Of a DNA stretch of 64,000 nt, positions 25,986-35,182 are shown piece by piece. The notes beneath the pieces are model-generated. The model did no database searches. It worked only from the letters and a program-made list of their open reading frames with translations, and was not told the origin of the DNA. How positions within the stretch are numbered: the first letter of the stretch is position 1; each line of letters begins with the position of its first letter. Source of the stretch: an uncultured Alphaproteobacteria bacterium (GTDB lineage: Bacteria > Pseudomonadota > Alphaproteobacteria > HIMB59 > GCA-002718135); NCBI GenBank assembly GCA_902584805.1, contig CACIBE010000001.1:62001-126000 (forward strand), in the 5' to 3' direction. The translations under genes were made by a program, and so were the position numbers.

Positions 25986-26007
25986 TTGAATCAATCTTGA
26001 ATCAATA
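25986..26007 (-). promoter_or_regulatory. Tandem 11-bp repeat containing two GANTC sites
   Basis: TTGAATCAATC at 25986-25996 is followed at once by TTGAATCAATA at 25997-26007. Each unit contains GAATC, a CcrM target. It lies 44-65 bp upstream of the Cys-rich secreted protein start, a natural place for a transcription-factor site with one-helical-turn spacing. No protein can be assigned. Confidence 0.35.
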
Positions 26008-26105
26008 CTGATCACTTTTTCTGCTTTTTGTTCCTTATTTATGGTAATGTCGCACTTGAAGAATTTGACTTATTTTATGCTAAATACTAGAGAGTAATCG
26101 TAATT

Positions 26106-26180
26106 TGGGGCGTCGCCAAGCGGTAAGGCACCGGTTTTTGGAGTCGGCATTCGTAGGTTCGAATCCTACCGCCCCAGCCA
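26106..26180 (+). tRNA. tRNA-Gln (anticodon TTG)
   Basis: A complete 75-base tRNA with encoded CCA. The acceptor stem is TGGGGCG/CGCCCCA, the D-arm starts CGCCAAGCGG, the anticodon stem CCGGT/GTCGG holds loop TTTTGGA with anticodon TTG, and the T-arm is TAGGTTCGAATCCTA. Bases 26111-26180 recur exactly at 26898-26967. Confidence 0.97.
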
Positions 26181-26212
26181 AATTTCCTAATAATATATTT
26201 TAATTTATACTT

Positions 26213-26245
26213 TTGGCACTCTCTTGCCACTTTCTTGGCGCACTT
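26213..26245 (+). repeat. Left set of 11-bp tandem repeats (candidate arm sites)
   Basis: Three consecutive 11-mers, TTGGCACTCTC, TTGCCACTTTC and TTGGCGCACTT, start 33 bases after the tRNA-Gln CCA. The same pattern, in the same orientation, recurs at the right end of the unit. Confidence 0.6.
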
Positions 26246-26265
26246 TTATTTAAGAATATTTCTAA

Positions 26266-26724
26266 TTAATCTATACTTATAGGACAAAGTTCAGCAGCAC
26301 CAACTGTTGTTGTATAATCACTTCCCATATTATCATAGACACAAATTCTATTCATACCAGAAACATAGCTTCTTTTATAAAAAGCTGAACCAAAGACTTT
26401 TCCATTAGAATTGTTATTTCCAAGTGTATATGGTTGAGATTGCTCCATCAATTGTAACCCTTGATTCATGAGTTGTTGATTAGCTTGTCTTTGACTATTT
26501 ATCATTCCAGCGTATTGATTACAGTTTACGTTTCTTCGCTGAACCTCCATAGCCCATTCTTCTCTAATTTCTGCAGGAGCTAATACTGCGACACCTAATT
26601 TTTCGCATAGTCCATAATCAGACATACGAGAATTTTTGATTGCTCTTTCTTGAGGTGTTCCATACATATCGACACAAGAGTAAACAAAAAATGAAATAAT
26701 TAGTACTAAAAAAATTTTTCTCAC
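26266..26724 (-). CDS. Lipoprotein inside the tRNA-Gln bracketed unit
   Basis: I choose the GTG at 26724 (MRKIFLVLIISFFVYSC), which gives a compact lipoprotein signal with the lipobox Cys at residue 17. A GTG at 26739 is an alternative. The 152-residue product has SDYGLCEKLG and EVQRRNVNCNQY, a pattern (short Cys-containing helix pair, then RR-NxxC) shared by many small bacterial lipoproteins. A Gln/Asn-rich linker and a C-terminal part with two more Cys (RICVYDN, AELCPIS) follow. It is the only gene between the two tRNA-Gln repeats, so it is cargo if the unit is mobile. Function unknown. Confidence 0.65.
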   Translation of the reverse strand: MRKIFLVLIISFFVYSCVDMYGTPQERAIKNSRMSDYGLCEKLGVAVLAPAEIREEWAMEVQRRNVNCNQYAGMINSQRQANQQLMNQGLQLMEQSQPYTLGNNNSNGKVFGSAFYKRSYVSGMNRICVYDNMGSDYTTTVGAAELCPISID

Positions 26725-26819
26725 AATTAATAAATACACCTCTTAAAATTTGTTTCAATAATTATTAGTTTTAAACCCACTCGGTAAACTTGTGAAGGTT
26801 TAGGCAGAGGGTCAATTTC

Positions 26820-26852
26820 TTGACACTCTCTTGACACTCTTTGTAGCGCATT
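26820..26852 (+). repeat. Right set of 11-bp tandem repeats (candidate arm sites)
   Basis: TTGACACTCTC and TTGACACTCTT stand in tandem, followed by a degenerate third unit around GCGCATT. They match the left set in sequence, spacing and orientation. The right set cannot form the small hairpin possible in the left set, so what is conserved is the direct repeat, not a terminator. Confidence 0.6.
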
Positions 26853-26892
26853 TTTTAATTTTTAAAAAAAAATATATAAAGAATTCTGGGAA

Positions 26893-26967
26893 AAATTCGT
26901 CGCCAAGCGGTAAGGCACCGGTTTTTGGAGTCGGCATTCGTAGGTTCGAATCCTACCGCCCCAGCCA
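26893..26967 (+). pseudogene. Truncated tRNA-Gln copy (candidate att site)
   Basis: Bases 26898-26967 are identical to the last 70 bases of tRNA-Gln, including CCA. The 5' acceptor strand is replaced by AAATT, so only two of seven acceptor pairs can form and no functional tRNA is expected. The neighbouring SH3 gene stops 3 bp beyond it. Confidence 0.85.
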
Positions 26968-26969
26968 AC

Positions 26970-27533
26970 TCAAAATACACTACTCATCTTTTGAAAATGA
27001 TTAAGACTTTTCCAATATAAATCAATAATTACTTGAAAATAGCTTACATTGATTATTTCCTTATCTTCAACACCCCAGATATTTTTTTTATATATCCAGC
27101 CTTTATAGTTATTGAATGAAATCGAGCACCAATCAATCTTACATTTATTTATAGAAACTATATTGCCTTTACCAATATTACCTATTGTTACGCCTTCAAT
27201 AGTGTTAAAAATTTTTATTTTATCATCATTATTTGATACAATAATAGCTGTTCTATTTCCTGAAATTAAACTTTTATGTATCCATCCATTATTATTAGTA
27301 AGATCCTCAATTTTTCTCCAATCATCATATTCTTCTAATATCTTTAATGGATAGTTCTTTTGGATATATTTTATTGCTATTGGGTAATTAGTACTTGGAC
27401 CTACGCGAATATTAGCATCATTAGACTTCAAAGATACATATCTTGGGATCTCAAGACCTGTTTCTTTACCTACATCGCCATAGCAAATTTTAGTAATAAC
27501 AATGGTCAAAATTAAAGAAATTACAAATTTCAT
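26970..27533 (-). CDS. Exported SH3-domain protein
   Basis: A 187-residue protein with a signal peptide (MKFVISLILTIVITKICYG) and two bacterial SH3-like repeats. The first runs from SLKSNDANIRVGPSTNYPIAIKYI through DWRKIEDLTNNNGWIHKSLI (about residues 35-90), the second from TAIIVSNNDDKIKIFNT through WCSISFNNYKGWIYKKNIWGV (about 93-155). It matches the alphaproteobacterial group of periplasmic SH3 proteins thought to bind peptidoglycan. Its 3' end directly abuts the truncated tRNA-Gln copy, so its last residues may have been set by that junction. Confidence 0.82.
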   Translation of the reverse strand: MKFVISLILTIVITKICYGDVGKETGLEIPRYVSLKSNDANIRVGPSTNYPIAIKYIQKNYPLKILEEYDDWRKIEDLTNNNGWIHKSLISGNRTAIIVSNNDDKIKIFNTIEGVTIGNIGKGNIVSINKCKIDWCSISFNNYKGWIYKKNIWGVEDKEIINVSYFQVIIDLYWKSLNHFQKMSSVF

Positions 27534-27589
27534 TACACCTTTTTATAATCTAGTTTCTATATGATATAAACGGTATAATAAAATTTAAA

Positions 27590-27666
27590 GCGCCTGTAGC
27601 TCAATTGGATAGAGCGTATGACTACGGATCATAAGGTTAGGAGTTCGACTCTTCTCAGGCGCGCCA
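27590..27666 (+). tRNA. tRNA-Arg (anticodon ACG)
   Basis: A complete 77-base tRNA with encoded CCA. The acceptor stem is GCGCCTG/CAGGCGC, the D-arm AGCTCAATTGGATAGAGC, and the anticodon stem TATGA/TCATA holds loop CTACGGA with anticodon ACG. The T-arm is AGGAGTTCGACTCTTCT with one weak pair. A TATAAT lies about 15 bases upstream (27574-27579). Confidence 0.97.
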
Positions 27667-27722
27667 AATAAATAAAAAATTTTTTACAAAATAATTTAAA
27701 TATATTAGTTAGGTAATATTGA

Positions 27723-28745
27723 ATGATAATTGACATAAATTTAGATAAGATTAAAAGTAATAAGTATATCTCTGAGTTATTTATTAACGCTAAATTTAAT
27801 AAACTAAATCTTAGTTGTAATATTTTACAAGGTGATTTTTTTTCTGATTCATTCCATTATTTTCCAATTACAAAAAAAAATGAAACATTTTCATCTTTGT
27901 ATTTGAGAACATTCAGTAATGTAGGACATTTTTATAATCAAAAATTCTTTGAAAAGTTTTCTAATAATAAAAATAATTTAAAAAGCTTTGATGATGTATT
28001 TGTTCTTGGATCAAATGCAGGAAATAATTATTATTCTAATTTATTAGAATTTCTTCCAAGAATATTCTTTAATAACAAAAAAAATATAAAAATTGCTATT
28101 CATAGAAATTCTTCAAACAAGTATAGAAAATTTATAGAAGCCATATTGAAATCTCTTAATGTAGAATTTAGTTTCGTTTTCTTAGATGACGATTTTTATT
28201 ATTTTAATAAATCAGAATTTCCTCAATTTATGAATCTGAATGACTCAATTAAAATTTTAAAAGAATTTTTGAATCCAAAAACTAACTTAAACAGTAGCAA
28301 AAAAATTTATGTAACAAGACAGGACTCAAATTACAGGAAAATTATTAATGAAAGTGATGTTGTTACTTTACTTAGAGAAAAAGGTTACAAGGTTATTAAT
28401 CCACAATTATATGAAATAGATGAGCAAATAGAAATTTTTTCAAATGCTGAAAAAATTATAGCACCTTATGGATCTAACTTAGCAAATATATCTTTTTGTA
28501 ATACAGGAACCGAAATTTTTGAAATTACTCCATCTTTTCAAGAAAACGAAAAAATATTTAATGATAGGTATGTAAATTTATCTTTAATTAATAAACTCAA
28601 ACATCACCAAATTATATCTGATACGGTTGATGTCGAAAATCATTCTGAGTTAGCTAAAAAATATATACACCCAAATGTATTAGGCCAAAGTAATTATTAT
28701 AAAAACTTACTTGTTAAAATTAAAGATTTGAAAGAAATTGTTTAA
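27723..28745 (+). CDS. Glycosyltransferase family 61 protein
   Basis: A 340-residue protein whose second half carries the GT61 (DUF563) signature: KKIYVTRQDSNYRKIINESDVVTLLREKGYKVI (near residue 195), then IEIFSNAEKIIAPYGSNLANISFCNTGTEIFEI (near 238). These enzymes transfer sugars to surface glycans or glycoproteins. No signal peptide or membrane helix is evident. The gene follows tRNA-Arg by 56 bp and is very rich in A/T even for this genome. With no other glycan gene nearby it could be an acquired single-gene insertion. The acceptor is unknown. It converges on the S49 peptidase gene with no spacer. Confidence 0.82.
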   Translation: MIIDINLDKIKSNKYISELFINAKFNKLNLSCNILQGDFFSDSFHYFPITKKNETFSSLYLRTFSNVGHFYNQKFFEKFSNNKNNLKSFDDVFVLGSNAGNNYYSNLLEFLPRIFFNNKKNIKIAIHRNSSNKYRKFIEAILKSLNVEFSFVFLDDDFYYFNKSEFPQFMNLNDSIKILKEFLNPKTNLNSSKKIYVTRQDSNYRKIINESDVVTLLREKGYKVINPQLYEIDEQIEIFSNAEKIIAPYGSNLANISFCNTGTEIFEITPSFQENEKIFNDRYVNLSLINKLKHHQIISDTVDVENHSELAKKYIHPNVLGQSNYYKNLLVKIKDLKEIV

Positions 28746-29759
28746 TTAACATTCTTTTAGATATAGAGGAGTTATTACATTAATACTCATCTTAAATCTG
28801 TTACAAATATTAAATTTACCATCATTGTTATTTTTATAACTTGCTAACAAATTTCCTAATAAACTTTTTTTAGTAATATTTTCATAAATTTTATAATCAT
28901 CATAATTATTTTTTGTAATTATATATTTTATTAATGAGTTGTAAGTAACAACATCATCAATTAAAAATTTTTCTTTTGCTTGCGTACTACTATAAATTAA
29001 TGCACCAATATTATTTCTTATAGTTTTAATCTCAATATTACGATTTTTAGAAACTTTTGTTATAAAATCTTCATATATTTCATCTACAATTTTCTGTAAA
29101 TGCAAGATCTCTTGGTTTGTAGGTTTTCTAAAAGGATTAAATAAATCTTTACTTTGACCTGCATTTTGATTGAAAACTTCAATACCTTTTTCAGTTTCTA
29201 TCGATTGTCCAAGTAAACCTGAGGATACACTTAATGGTGTATTGTAATAATACCAGCTTGGTCCACCAACTCCAATACTGCCTATAGTTGATCCATAAGA
29301 TGCAAATATTCCGTCAGCAGTAGTAGCAATCCAATATCCTCCAGATGCTAAAATTTCACTTGTAAAAAAATATATTTTTACTTTTGCTTCTTTTTTAAAA
29401 TTTTTAAAAATATTTTCTAATTGAGCTGTAGCAGTTACAGTACCTCCAGGTGAATTAATCTTTATGAGTAAAATTTTAATATTTAGTTCTTTTAATTCTT
29501 CTAAATACAACCTGATGTGTTCAGGATTAATGTAATCATAAAAATTGTTTTCTAATACATTGCTGGAATTATTAAAAATTGGACCGTTTAAATTTATTAC
29601 ACCAATGATATTTTTTGAGTTTTGATCTCCCTCAGTCATTGTAAACTCAGACTTTTGCAAACTATTTGTTTGATTAAGTAATATGCTGATAATCAAAAAA
29701 AAAGCTAATAGAGCAGTAAGAAATCCAAAAGTTCGAAAAAAAACCGTGAAAAAGACCAT
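28746..29759 (-). CDS. S49 family signal peptide peptidase (SppA-like)
   Basis: A 337-residue membrane-anchored serine protease. An N-terminal helix (residues about 3-28) precedes the protease domain: IGVINLNGPI, LLIKINSPGGTVTATAQL (near residue 105), the nucleophile region EILASGGYWIATTADGIFA with Ser in ASGGY, GSTIGSIGVGG, and YEDFITKVSKNRN with the likely general-base Lys. At this length it is the short SppA form with a single catalytic domain. It degrades leftover signal peptides in the membrane. It is divergent from groESL; the shared 150-bp gap holds the CIRCE element. Confidence 0.88.
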   Translation of the reverse strand: MVFFTVFFRTFGFLTALLAFFLIISILLNQTNSLQKSEFTMTEGDQNSKNIIGVINLNGPIFNNSSNVLENNFYDYINPEHIRLYLEELKELNIKILLIKINSPGGTVTATAQLENIFKNFKKEAKVKIYFFTSEILASGGYWIATTADGIFASYGSTIGSIGVGGPSWYYYNTPLSVSSGLLGQSIETEKGIEVFNQNAGQSKDLFNPFRKPTNQEILHLQKIVDEIYEDFITKVSKNRNIEIKTIRNNIGALIYSSTQAKEKFLIDDVVTYNSLIKYIITKNNYDDYKIYENITKKSLLGNLLASYKNNNDGKFNICNRFKMSINVITPLYLKEC

Positions 29760-29810
29760 TTTTAAGAAATATCATAACTTTACTAAATTTATATTTTTTT
29801 TTGGTTTGTT

Positions 29811-29839
29811 CTTGAATAGACTTCAATAATGCTTAAATA
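29811..29839 (+). promoter_or_regulatory. groESL promoter candidate
   Basis: TTGAAT (29812-29817) and TAAATA (29834-29839) are separated by 16 bases immediately before the CIRCE element. The -35 is preceded by C, giving CTTGAA, which also fits a sigma-32 -35 box. Both assignments are by eye. Confidence 0.5.
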
Positions 29840-29840
29840 A

Positions 29841-29867
29841 CTAGCACTCTCATAATGAGAGTGCTAA
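29841..29867 (+). promoter_or_regulatory. CIRCE operator (HrcA binding site)
   Basis: TAGCACTC, nine bases, then GAGTGCTAA form the CIRCE inverted repeat with one mismatch in the outermost base. It lies 43 bp before the groES start. The HrcA repressor should bind it and release it on heat or folding stress; hrcA itself is not in the window. Confidence 0.93.
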
Positions 29868-29909
29868 TAAAAAATTATTTAATTTCAATTAGTTAACAAA
29901 AGAGGAAAT

Positions 29910-30215
29910 ATGAAATTTAGACCTTTACATGATAGAGTTTTAGTAAAAAGAGTAGACTCTGATCAAAAAACAGCAGGGGGAATAATTATCCCTGATACTG
30001 CCCAAGAAAAACCAATGGAAGGTGAAGTATTAGAAGTTGGTTCTGGAGCAAGAGATGAAACAGGAAAACTAGTACCTTTGGATGTCAAAAAAGGTGATAA
30101 AATACTTTTTGGAAAATGGTCTGGTACTGAAGTAAAAATGAATGGTGACGACTTTCTGATAATGAAAGAGTCTGACATCATGGGAATTATAACTTCAGGT
30201 AAGAAAAAGAAATAG
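29910..30215 (+). CDS. groS: Co-chaperonin GroES
   Basis: The 101-residue lid of the chaperonin. Sequence is canonical: [15 protein letters not shown] at the start, the mobile loop [26 protein letters not shown], and [36 protein letters not shown] to the end. AGAGGA precedes the ATG by four bases, a strong ribosome site. It is followed by groL after 21 bp as one heat-inducible operon under CIRCE control. Confidence 0.98.
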   Translation: MKFRPLHDRVLVKRVDSDQKTAGGIIIPDTAQEKPMEGEVLEVGSGARDETGKLVPLDVKKGDKILFGKWSGTEVKMNGDDFLIMKESDIMGIITSGKKKK

Positions 30216-30218
30216 TAA

Positions 30219-31913
<1,695 letters not shown>

Positions 31914-31938
31914 TTATAAAATTAATATTTAAAGAAAG

Positions 31939-31965
31939 GGGCAAATTTATTTGCCCTTTTTTTTT
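31939..31965 (+). terminator. Rho-independent terminator of groESL
   Basis: GGGCAAAT/ATTTGCCC form an 8-bp stem (31939-31946 with 31949-31956) followed by nine T. It lies 25 bp past the groEL stop and just before the convergent glutathione peroxidase stop. Confidence 0.92.
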
Positions 31966-32500
31966 AGATTAAACGATCAATCTGATTAGTAATTTTCGAA
32001 CTGTCTGGCTTTGTCATAGAAGACCAAGATTTAATAAGCTGTCCATTTCTATCAAATAAATATTTGTAAAAATTCCACTTTGGTTTTTCGCTATACTCCT
32101 CCTCAATCCATGCATAAATTGGATGAGCATTGCTTCCTTTCACATCCATTGGTGAAGAGGTAACAAAACCTACCCCATAATTAACTAAACAAATTTGTTT
32201 AATATCCTCGGTGTCTAAGTACTCTTGATTGAAGGAATTGCTTGTTGTAGCTATTATTGTTAAATCGCTATTTTTATAGTTCAAAAATAAATTTTGGAGG
32301 TCAGCATACTGAGGAGTGAAACCACACCTAGAAGCTGTGTTCACTATTAAAATTGGCTTACCATCAAACTTCTCTAAATTTACTTGATTACCGTCTATAT
32401 CTTCAAATGAAAAATCGTATAAATTCACTGTCTCATTAGCTAATAATGTATTCTTTAAGTTAAGCATAATCAAAAAAACAAGTAAAAATTTAAATTTCAT
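31964..32500 (-). CDS. Exported glutathione peroxidase-family protein
   Basis: A 178-residue thioredoxin-fold peroxidase. A signal peptide (residues about 1-22) predicts a periplasmic or membrane-tethered location. The active-site segment ILIVNTASRCGFTPQYADLQNL has the peroxidatic Cys59. The usual second motif FPCNQFxxQEP is replaced by TTSNSFNQEYLDTEDIKQIC, which keeps a Gln-containing turn, and the Trp motif PKWNFYKYLFDRNGQ is conserved. It probably reduces hydroperoxides with thioredoxin-like partners. It is divergent from the MscS gene with 26 bp between starts. Confidence 0.87.
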   Translation of the reverse strand: MKFKFLLVFLIMLNLKNTLLANETVNLYDFSFEDIDGNQVNLEKFDGKPILIVNTASRCGFTPQYADLQNLFLNYKNSDLTIIATTSNSFNQEYLDTEDIKQICLVNYGVGFVTSSPMDVKGSNAHPIYAWIEEEYSEKPKWNFYKYLFDRNGQLIKSWSSMTKPDSSKITNQIDRLI

Positions 32501-32526
32501 GTTAGTGAGTAGTAAATATATCGCTT

Positions 32527-33663
32527 ATGGAAACATTCAATAGCTTTACAGATCTTTTTTTTGATGTTTGGAATAACGGTGTTTTTGGCATAAATGCTAC
32601 AGATATCATAGTAAGCCTTGTAATTTTCCTTCTTTTTTATTTACTCAGAAGGCTTATAGCTAGATTTATTCTTAATCGATTATCAAGAATTGTTTCAAAA
32701 ACTTCCAATCAAATTGATGACGCTGTTATTGAAGTACTTGATGGGCCATTAAAATTTCTCCCTGTCGTTTTAGGTTTTTTTATAGCTTCTTCATATTTAG
32801 ATGTGTCTGATAACAACCAAGATTTTTTAGATTTACTAAACAGATCATTAATTACAATTTTTATATTCTGGCTACTGCATCAATTGATTATACCGTTTTC
32901 ATTTGTAATAAAAAATTTTGAGTCAAAAATTTCAAAACCTTTAGTTGATTGGACACTTAAAGGTTTAAAAATTCTTGTTATTGTTCTTGGAGCAGTAGCA
33001 ATTTTAGAATTGTGGGGAATAAGAGTGGGACCAGTAATTGCAGGACTAGGTTTATTCGGTGTAGCCGTTGCACTGGGTGCTCAAGATTTATTTAAAAATT
33101 TAATTAGTGGTATCATGATACTAATGGAAAAGAGGTTTACTGTTGGTGATGTTATATTAGTTTCAGGTGAAGTAGAGGGAGTTGTTGAACAAATTGGATT
33201 TAGATCAACTCTTGTTAGAAGATTTGATTCAACTCCAGTAATGATTCCAAATTATAAATTTGCAGAGCAGTCTGTAACTAATTACACAAGAAGACATCAT
33301 AGACGTATAAGATGGCTAATTGGATTAGAATATAGAACTAGTATTGATCAATTAAAAAATATCAGAGACGAGATAAATAATTTAATTGAAAAAGATGATA
33401 ACTTTGCAAAAAATCAAAATGCAAGTTTTTACGTTAGAATAGATAGTTTTTCTGATAGTTCTATCGATATGCTAGTACAAACATTTACTGTTACGAATGA
33501 ATGGGCAGAATTTTTAAAAATAAAAGAAAACCTTGCTGTCAAAATAATTGAAATTGTTGAAAATAATGAAGCTGGTTTTGCTTTTCCGAGTCAATCACTT
33601 TATGTTGAAAAATTATCAGATGAAAAAACAGAAATTTTTAACCCTCAATCTACAAAGAAATAA
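32527..33663 (+). CDS. MscS-family mechanosensitive channel
   Basis: A 378-residue inner-membrane channel. Four hydrophobic segments in the first 190 residues are followed by the MscS pore helix and beta domain: GPVIAGLGLFGVAVALGAQDLFKNLISGIMILMEKRFTVGDVI (about residues 161-205) is the hallmark TM3 pore-lining and gate region. SGEVEGVVEQIGFRSTLVRRFDSTPVMIPNYKF continues the MscS beta domain, with an alpha/beta C-terminal domain after it. It releases solutes on hypo-osmotic shock, which suits a cell living on osmolytes. The stop overlaps the next start in TAATG. Confidence 0.92.
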   Translation: METFNSFTDLFFDVWNNGVFGINATDIIVSLVIFLLFYLLRRLIARFILNRLSRIVSKTSNQIDDAVIEVLDGPLKFLPVVLGFFIASSYLDVSDNNQDFLDLLNRSLITIFIFWLLHQLIIPFSFVIKNFESKISKPLVDWTLKGLKILVIVLGAVAILELWGIRVGPVIAGLGLFGVAVALGAQDLFKNLISGIMILMEKRFTVGDVILVSGEVEGVVEQIGFRSTLVRRFDSTPVMIPNYKFAEQSVTNYTRRHHRRIRWLIGLEYRTSIDQLKNIRDEINNLIEKDDNFAKNQNASFYVRIDSFSDSSIDMLVQTFTVTNEWAEFLKIKENLAVKIIEIVENNEAGFAFPSQSLYVEKLSDEKTEIFNPQSTKK

Positions 33664-34667
33664 TGAATGAAAATAATCGCGTAATTTCTGGCTCTCTTTT
33701 TATATTGGCCAGTATCGCTGTTGCATTCATTTTAAATTTCTCTCAGCCTATAATGGTTCCATTTGTTTTAGCACTTCTTTTAAGGATATTAATTGATCCA
33801 ATAATTGATTTTCAGACTATAAATCTTCGAGTACATAGATTTATAGCAGTTTTTATTAGTATTTGTTTAATTGTTCTTTTATTCTCAATTATAGTTCCTT
33901 TTATTGTTTCTTCTGTAACTACATTCTTGGAGTCTGCAGATGACTATAATCAAAAAGTAATAATTTTGATTGAGGCAGTCATAATACAACTTCAACAATT
34001 TGAAATCGATATTGATAGAGAAACAATTAGAAATACAATTGCAGAGTTGCCCATTACTAATTGGGCTGGTACTATATTAAGTAACAGTGCGAATTTTATT
34101 TCAAAGTTTCTCCTAGTTGTAATAATCACACTTTTTTTATTACTTGGCACTCCTCCTAAGAATACCTCTGATGAGTGGAACGACATTATTAGATTAGTAA
34201 AAAAATATATATTTACAAAATTTTTAACATCAGCTTTCACGGGTATGGCTGCAGGATTAATTTATTGGTTTTTAGGTTTAGAATTAGCCTTCATTTTTGG
34301 TAGCTTAACATTTATTTTAAACTTTATTCCAGTAATTGGCTCTGTAATTGCTGTTTTACTTCCATTACCAATTGCTTTTCTGCAATATAACGACCCAACA
34401 TTAGTTATATTAATTATAATTTTGCCTACAATTATTCATCAAATAGTTGGAAATTTTATAGAACCTAAGATTTTTGGTGAGAGTTTTGGATTACATCCAA
34501 TAACGATTATTTTATCCTTAATTTTTTGGGGAATGATTTGGGGCTTTATTGGAGTTCTTCTCGCAGCACCTTTAACTGCAATCATCAGAATTTCATTTGA
34601 AAGATTTGAAACAACCAAACAAATTGCAAGACTATTAGAAGGTAAGATTCATATAAAAGAGAGCTAA
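33663..34667 (+). CDS. AI-2E family transporter (PerM-like)
   Basis: A 334-residue membrane protein with about eight helices and the family signatures LTFILNFIPVIGSVIAVLLPLPIAF (near residue 222) and GNFIEPKIFGESFGLHPITIILSLIFWGMIWGFIGVLLAAPLTAIIRI (near 262 to the end). Members include AI-2 exporters and Na+/H+ antiporters, so the substrate cannot be named. It is translationally coupled to the MscS gene and its last four bases overlap the recX stop on the other strand. Confidence 0.9.
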   Translation: MNENNRVISGSLFILASIAVAFILNFSQPIMVPFVLALLLRILIDPIIDFQTINLRVHRFIAVFISICLIVLLFSIIVPFIVSSVTTFLESADDYNQKVIILIEAVIIQLQQFEIDIDRETIRNTIAELPITNWAGTILSNSANFISKFLLVVIITLFLLLGTPPKNTSDEWNDIIRLVKKYIFTKFLTSAFTGMAAGLIYWFLGLELAFIFGSLTFILNFIPVIGSVIAVLLPLPIAFLQYNDPTLVILIIILPTIIHQIVGNFIEPKIFGESFGLHPITIILSLIFWGMIWGFIGVLLAAPLTAIIRISFERFETTKQIARLLEGKIHIKES

Positions 34668-35149
34668 CCTAATATTTTCTTGCATATGTCATAGCTAAAA
34701 CCAGCTCTTGCCATTTTTGCTAATTTTTTTTCATAACTTTCATTTTTTTCTAACAATTTCTTTTTTTTAGCAAATATTTTTGCTGATTCTAATTCCCAAT
34801 TATCATTATCTTGTTTCATTAAGTTTAAATTATTTTGAATTTGAGATTTACTCACTCCTTTTTTAATCAAGTAATTAAAAATAAAATTCTTAGATCTTCC
34901 AGAATTTGATAAAGAAAAAATTTTTGTTGAGCTATATCTATCATCATTAATAAATTTATTTTTTTCTAATTTTAAAATTATACTTTCAATAGTATCAATA
35001 AGTTTTTTTTTCTCAAAATTTGTTACATTTAATCTTAAAATTTTTCTTTTAAGTACACTAACTAAATTACTCTTTGAGGAATCGTACTTGCTTAAGTAAT
35101 CAATGGCGTATTTTAAGAGTTTTTTTTCGTCCACTAAATTAATATACAA
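34664..35149 (-). CDS. recX: Regulatory protein RecX
   Basis: A 161-residue, highly charged helical protein matching RecX: three tandem three-helix units, recognisable in LLKYAIDYLSKYDSSKSNLVSVLKRKI, KNKFINDDRYSSTKIFSLSNSGRSKNFIFNYLIKKGVSKSQI, and YEKKLAKMARAGFSYDICKKIL. RecX binds RecA filaments and limits recombination; recA is not in the window. The start is uncertain: the frame opens with TTG at 35149, with a GTG at 35134 as alternative, and no clear ribosome site for either. Confidence 0.82.
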   Translation of the reverse strand: MYINLVDEKKLLKYAIDYLSKYDSSKSNLVSVLKRKILRLNVTNFEKKKLIDTIESIILKLEKNKFINDDRYSSTKIFSLSNSGRSKNFIFNYLIKKGVSKSQIQNNLNLMKQDNDNWELESAKIFAKKKKLLEKNESYEKKLAKMARAGFSYDICKKILG

Positions 35150-35182
35150 ATAATTTAAATATATTAAAAGAAAACTCCTAAT

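Larger units (their letters stand above)
26111..26967 (+). mobile_element. Candidate non-autonomous mini integrative element in tRNA-Gln
   Basis: A 70-base perfect direct repeat of the tRNA-Gln 3' portion (26111-26180 and 26898-26967) brackets about 717 bp. Just inside each end lie related sets of 11-bp repeats (26213-26245 and 26820-26852). The only gene inside is a small lipoprotein. Duplication of the 3' part of a tRNA is the usual scar of tyrosine-integrase insertion, and short repeats inside the ends resemble arm-type integrase sites. No integrase is present, so this would be a satellite or a deletion remnant. A plain tandem duplication followed by divergence is the alternative. Confidence 0.5.

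Noticed and set aside
26213..26234. Possible terminator hairpin TGGCA/TGCCA after tRNA-Gln.
   Set aside because: The matching right-hand copy (TTGACACTCTCTTGACAC) cannot form it, so the direct repeat is the conserved signal; no T-run follows closely.
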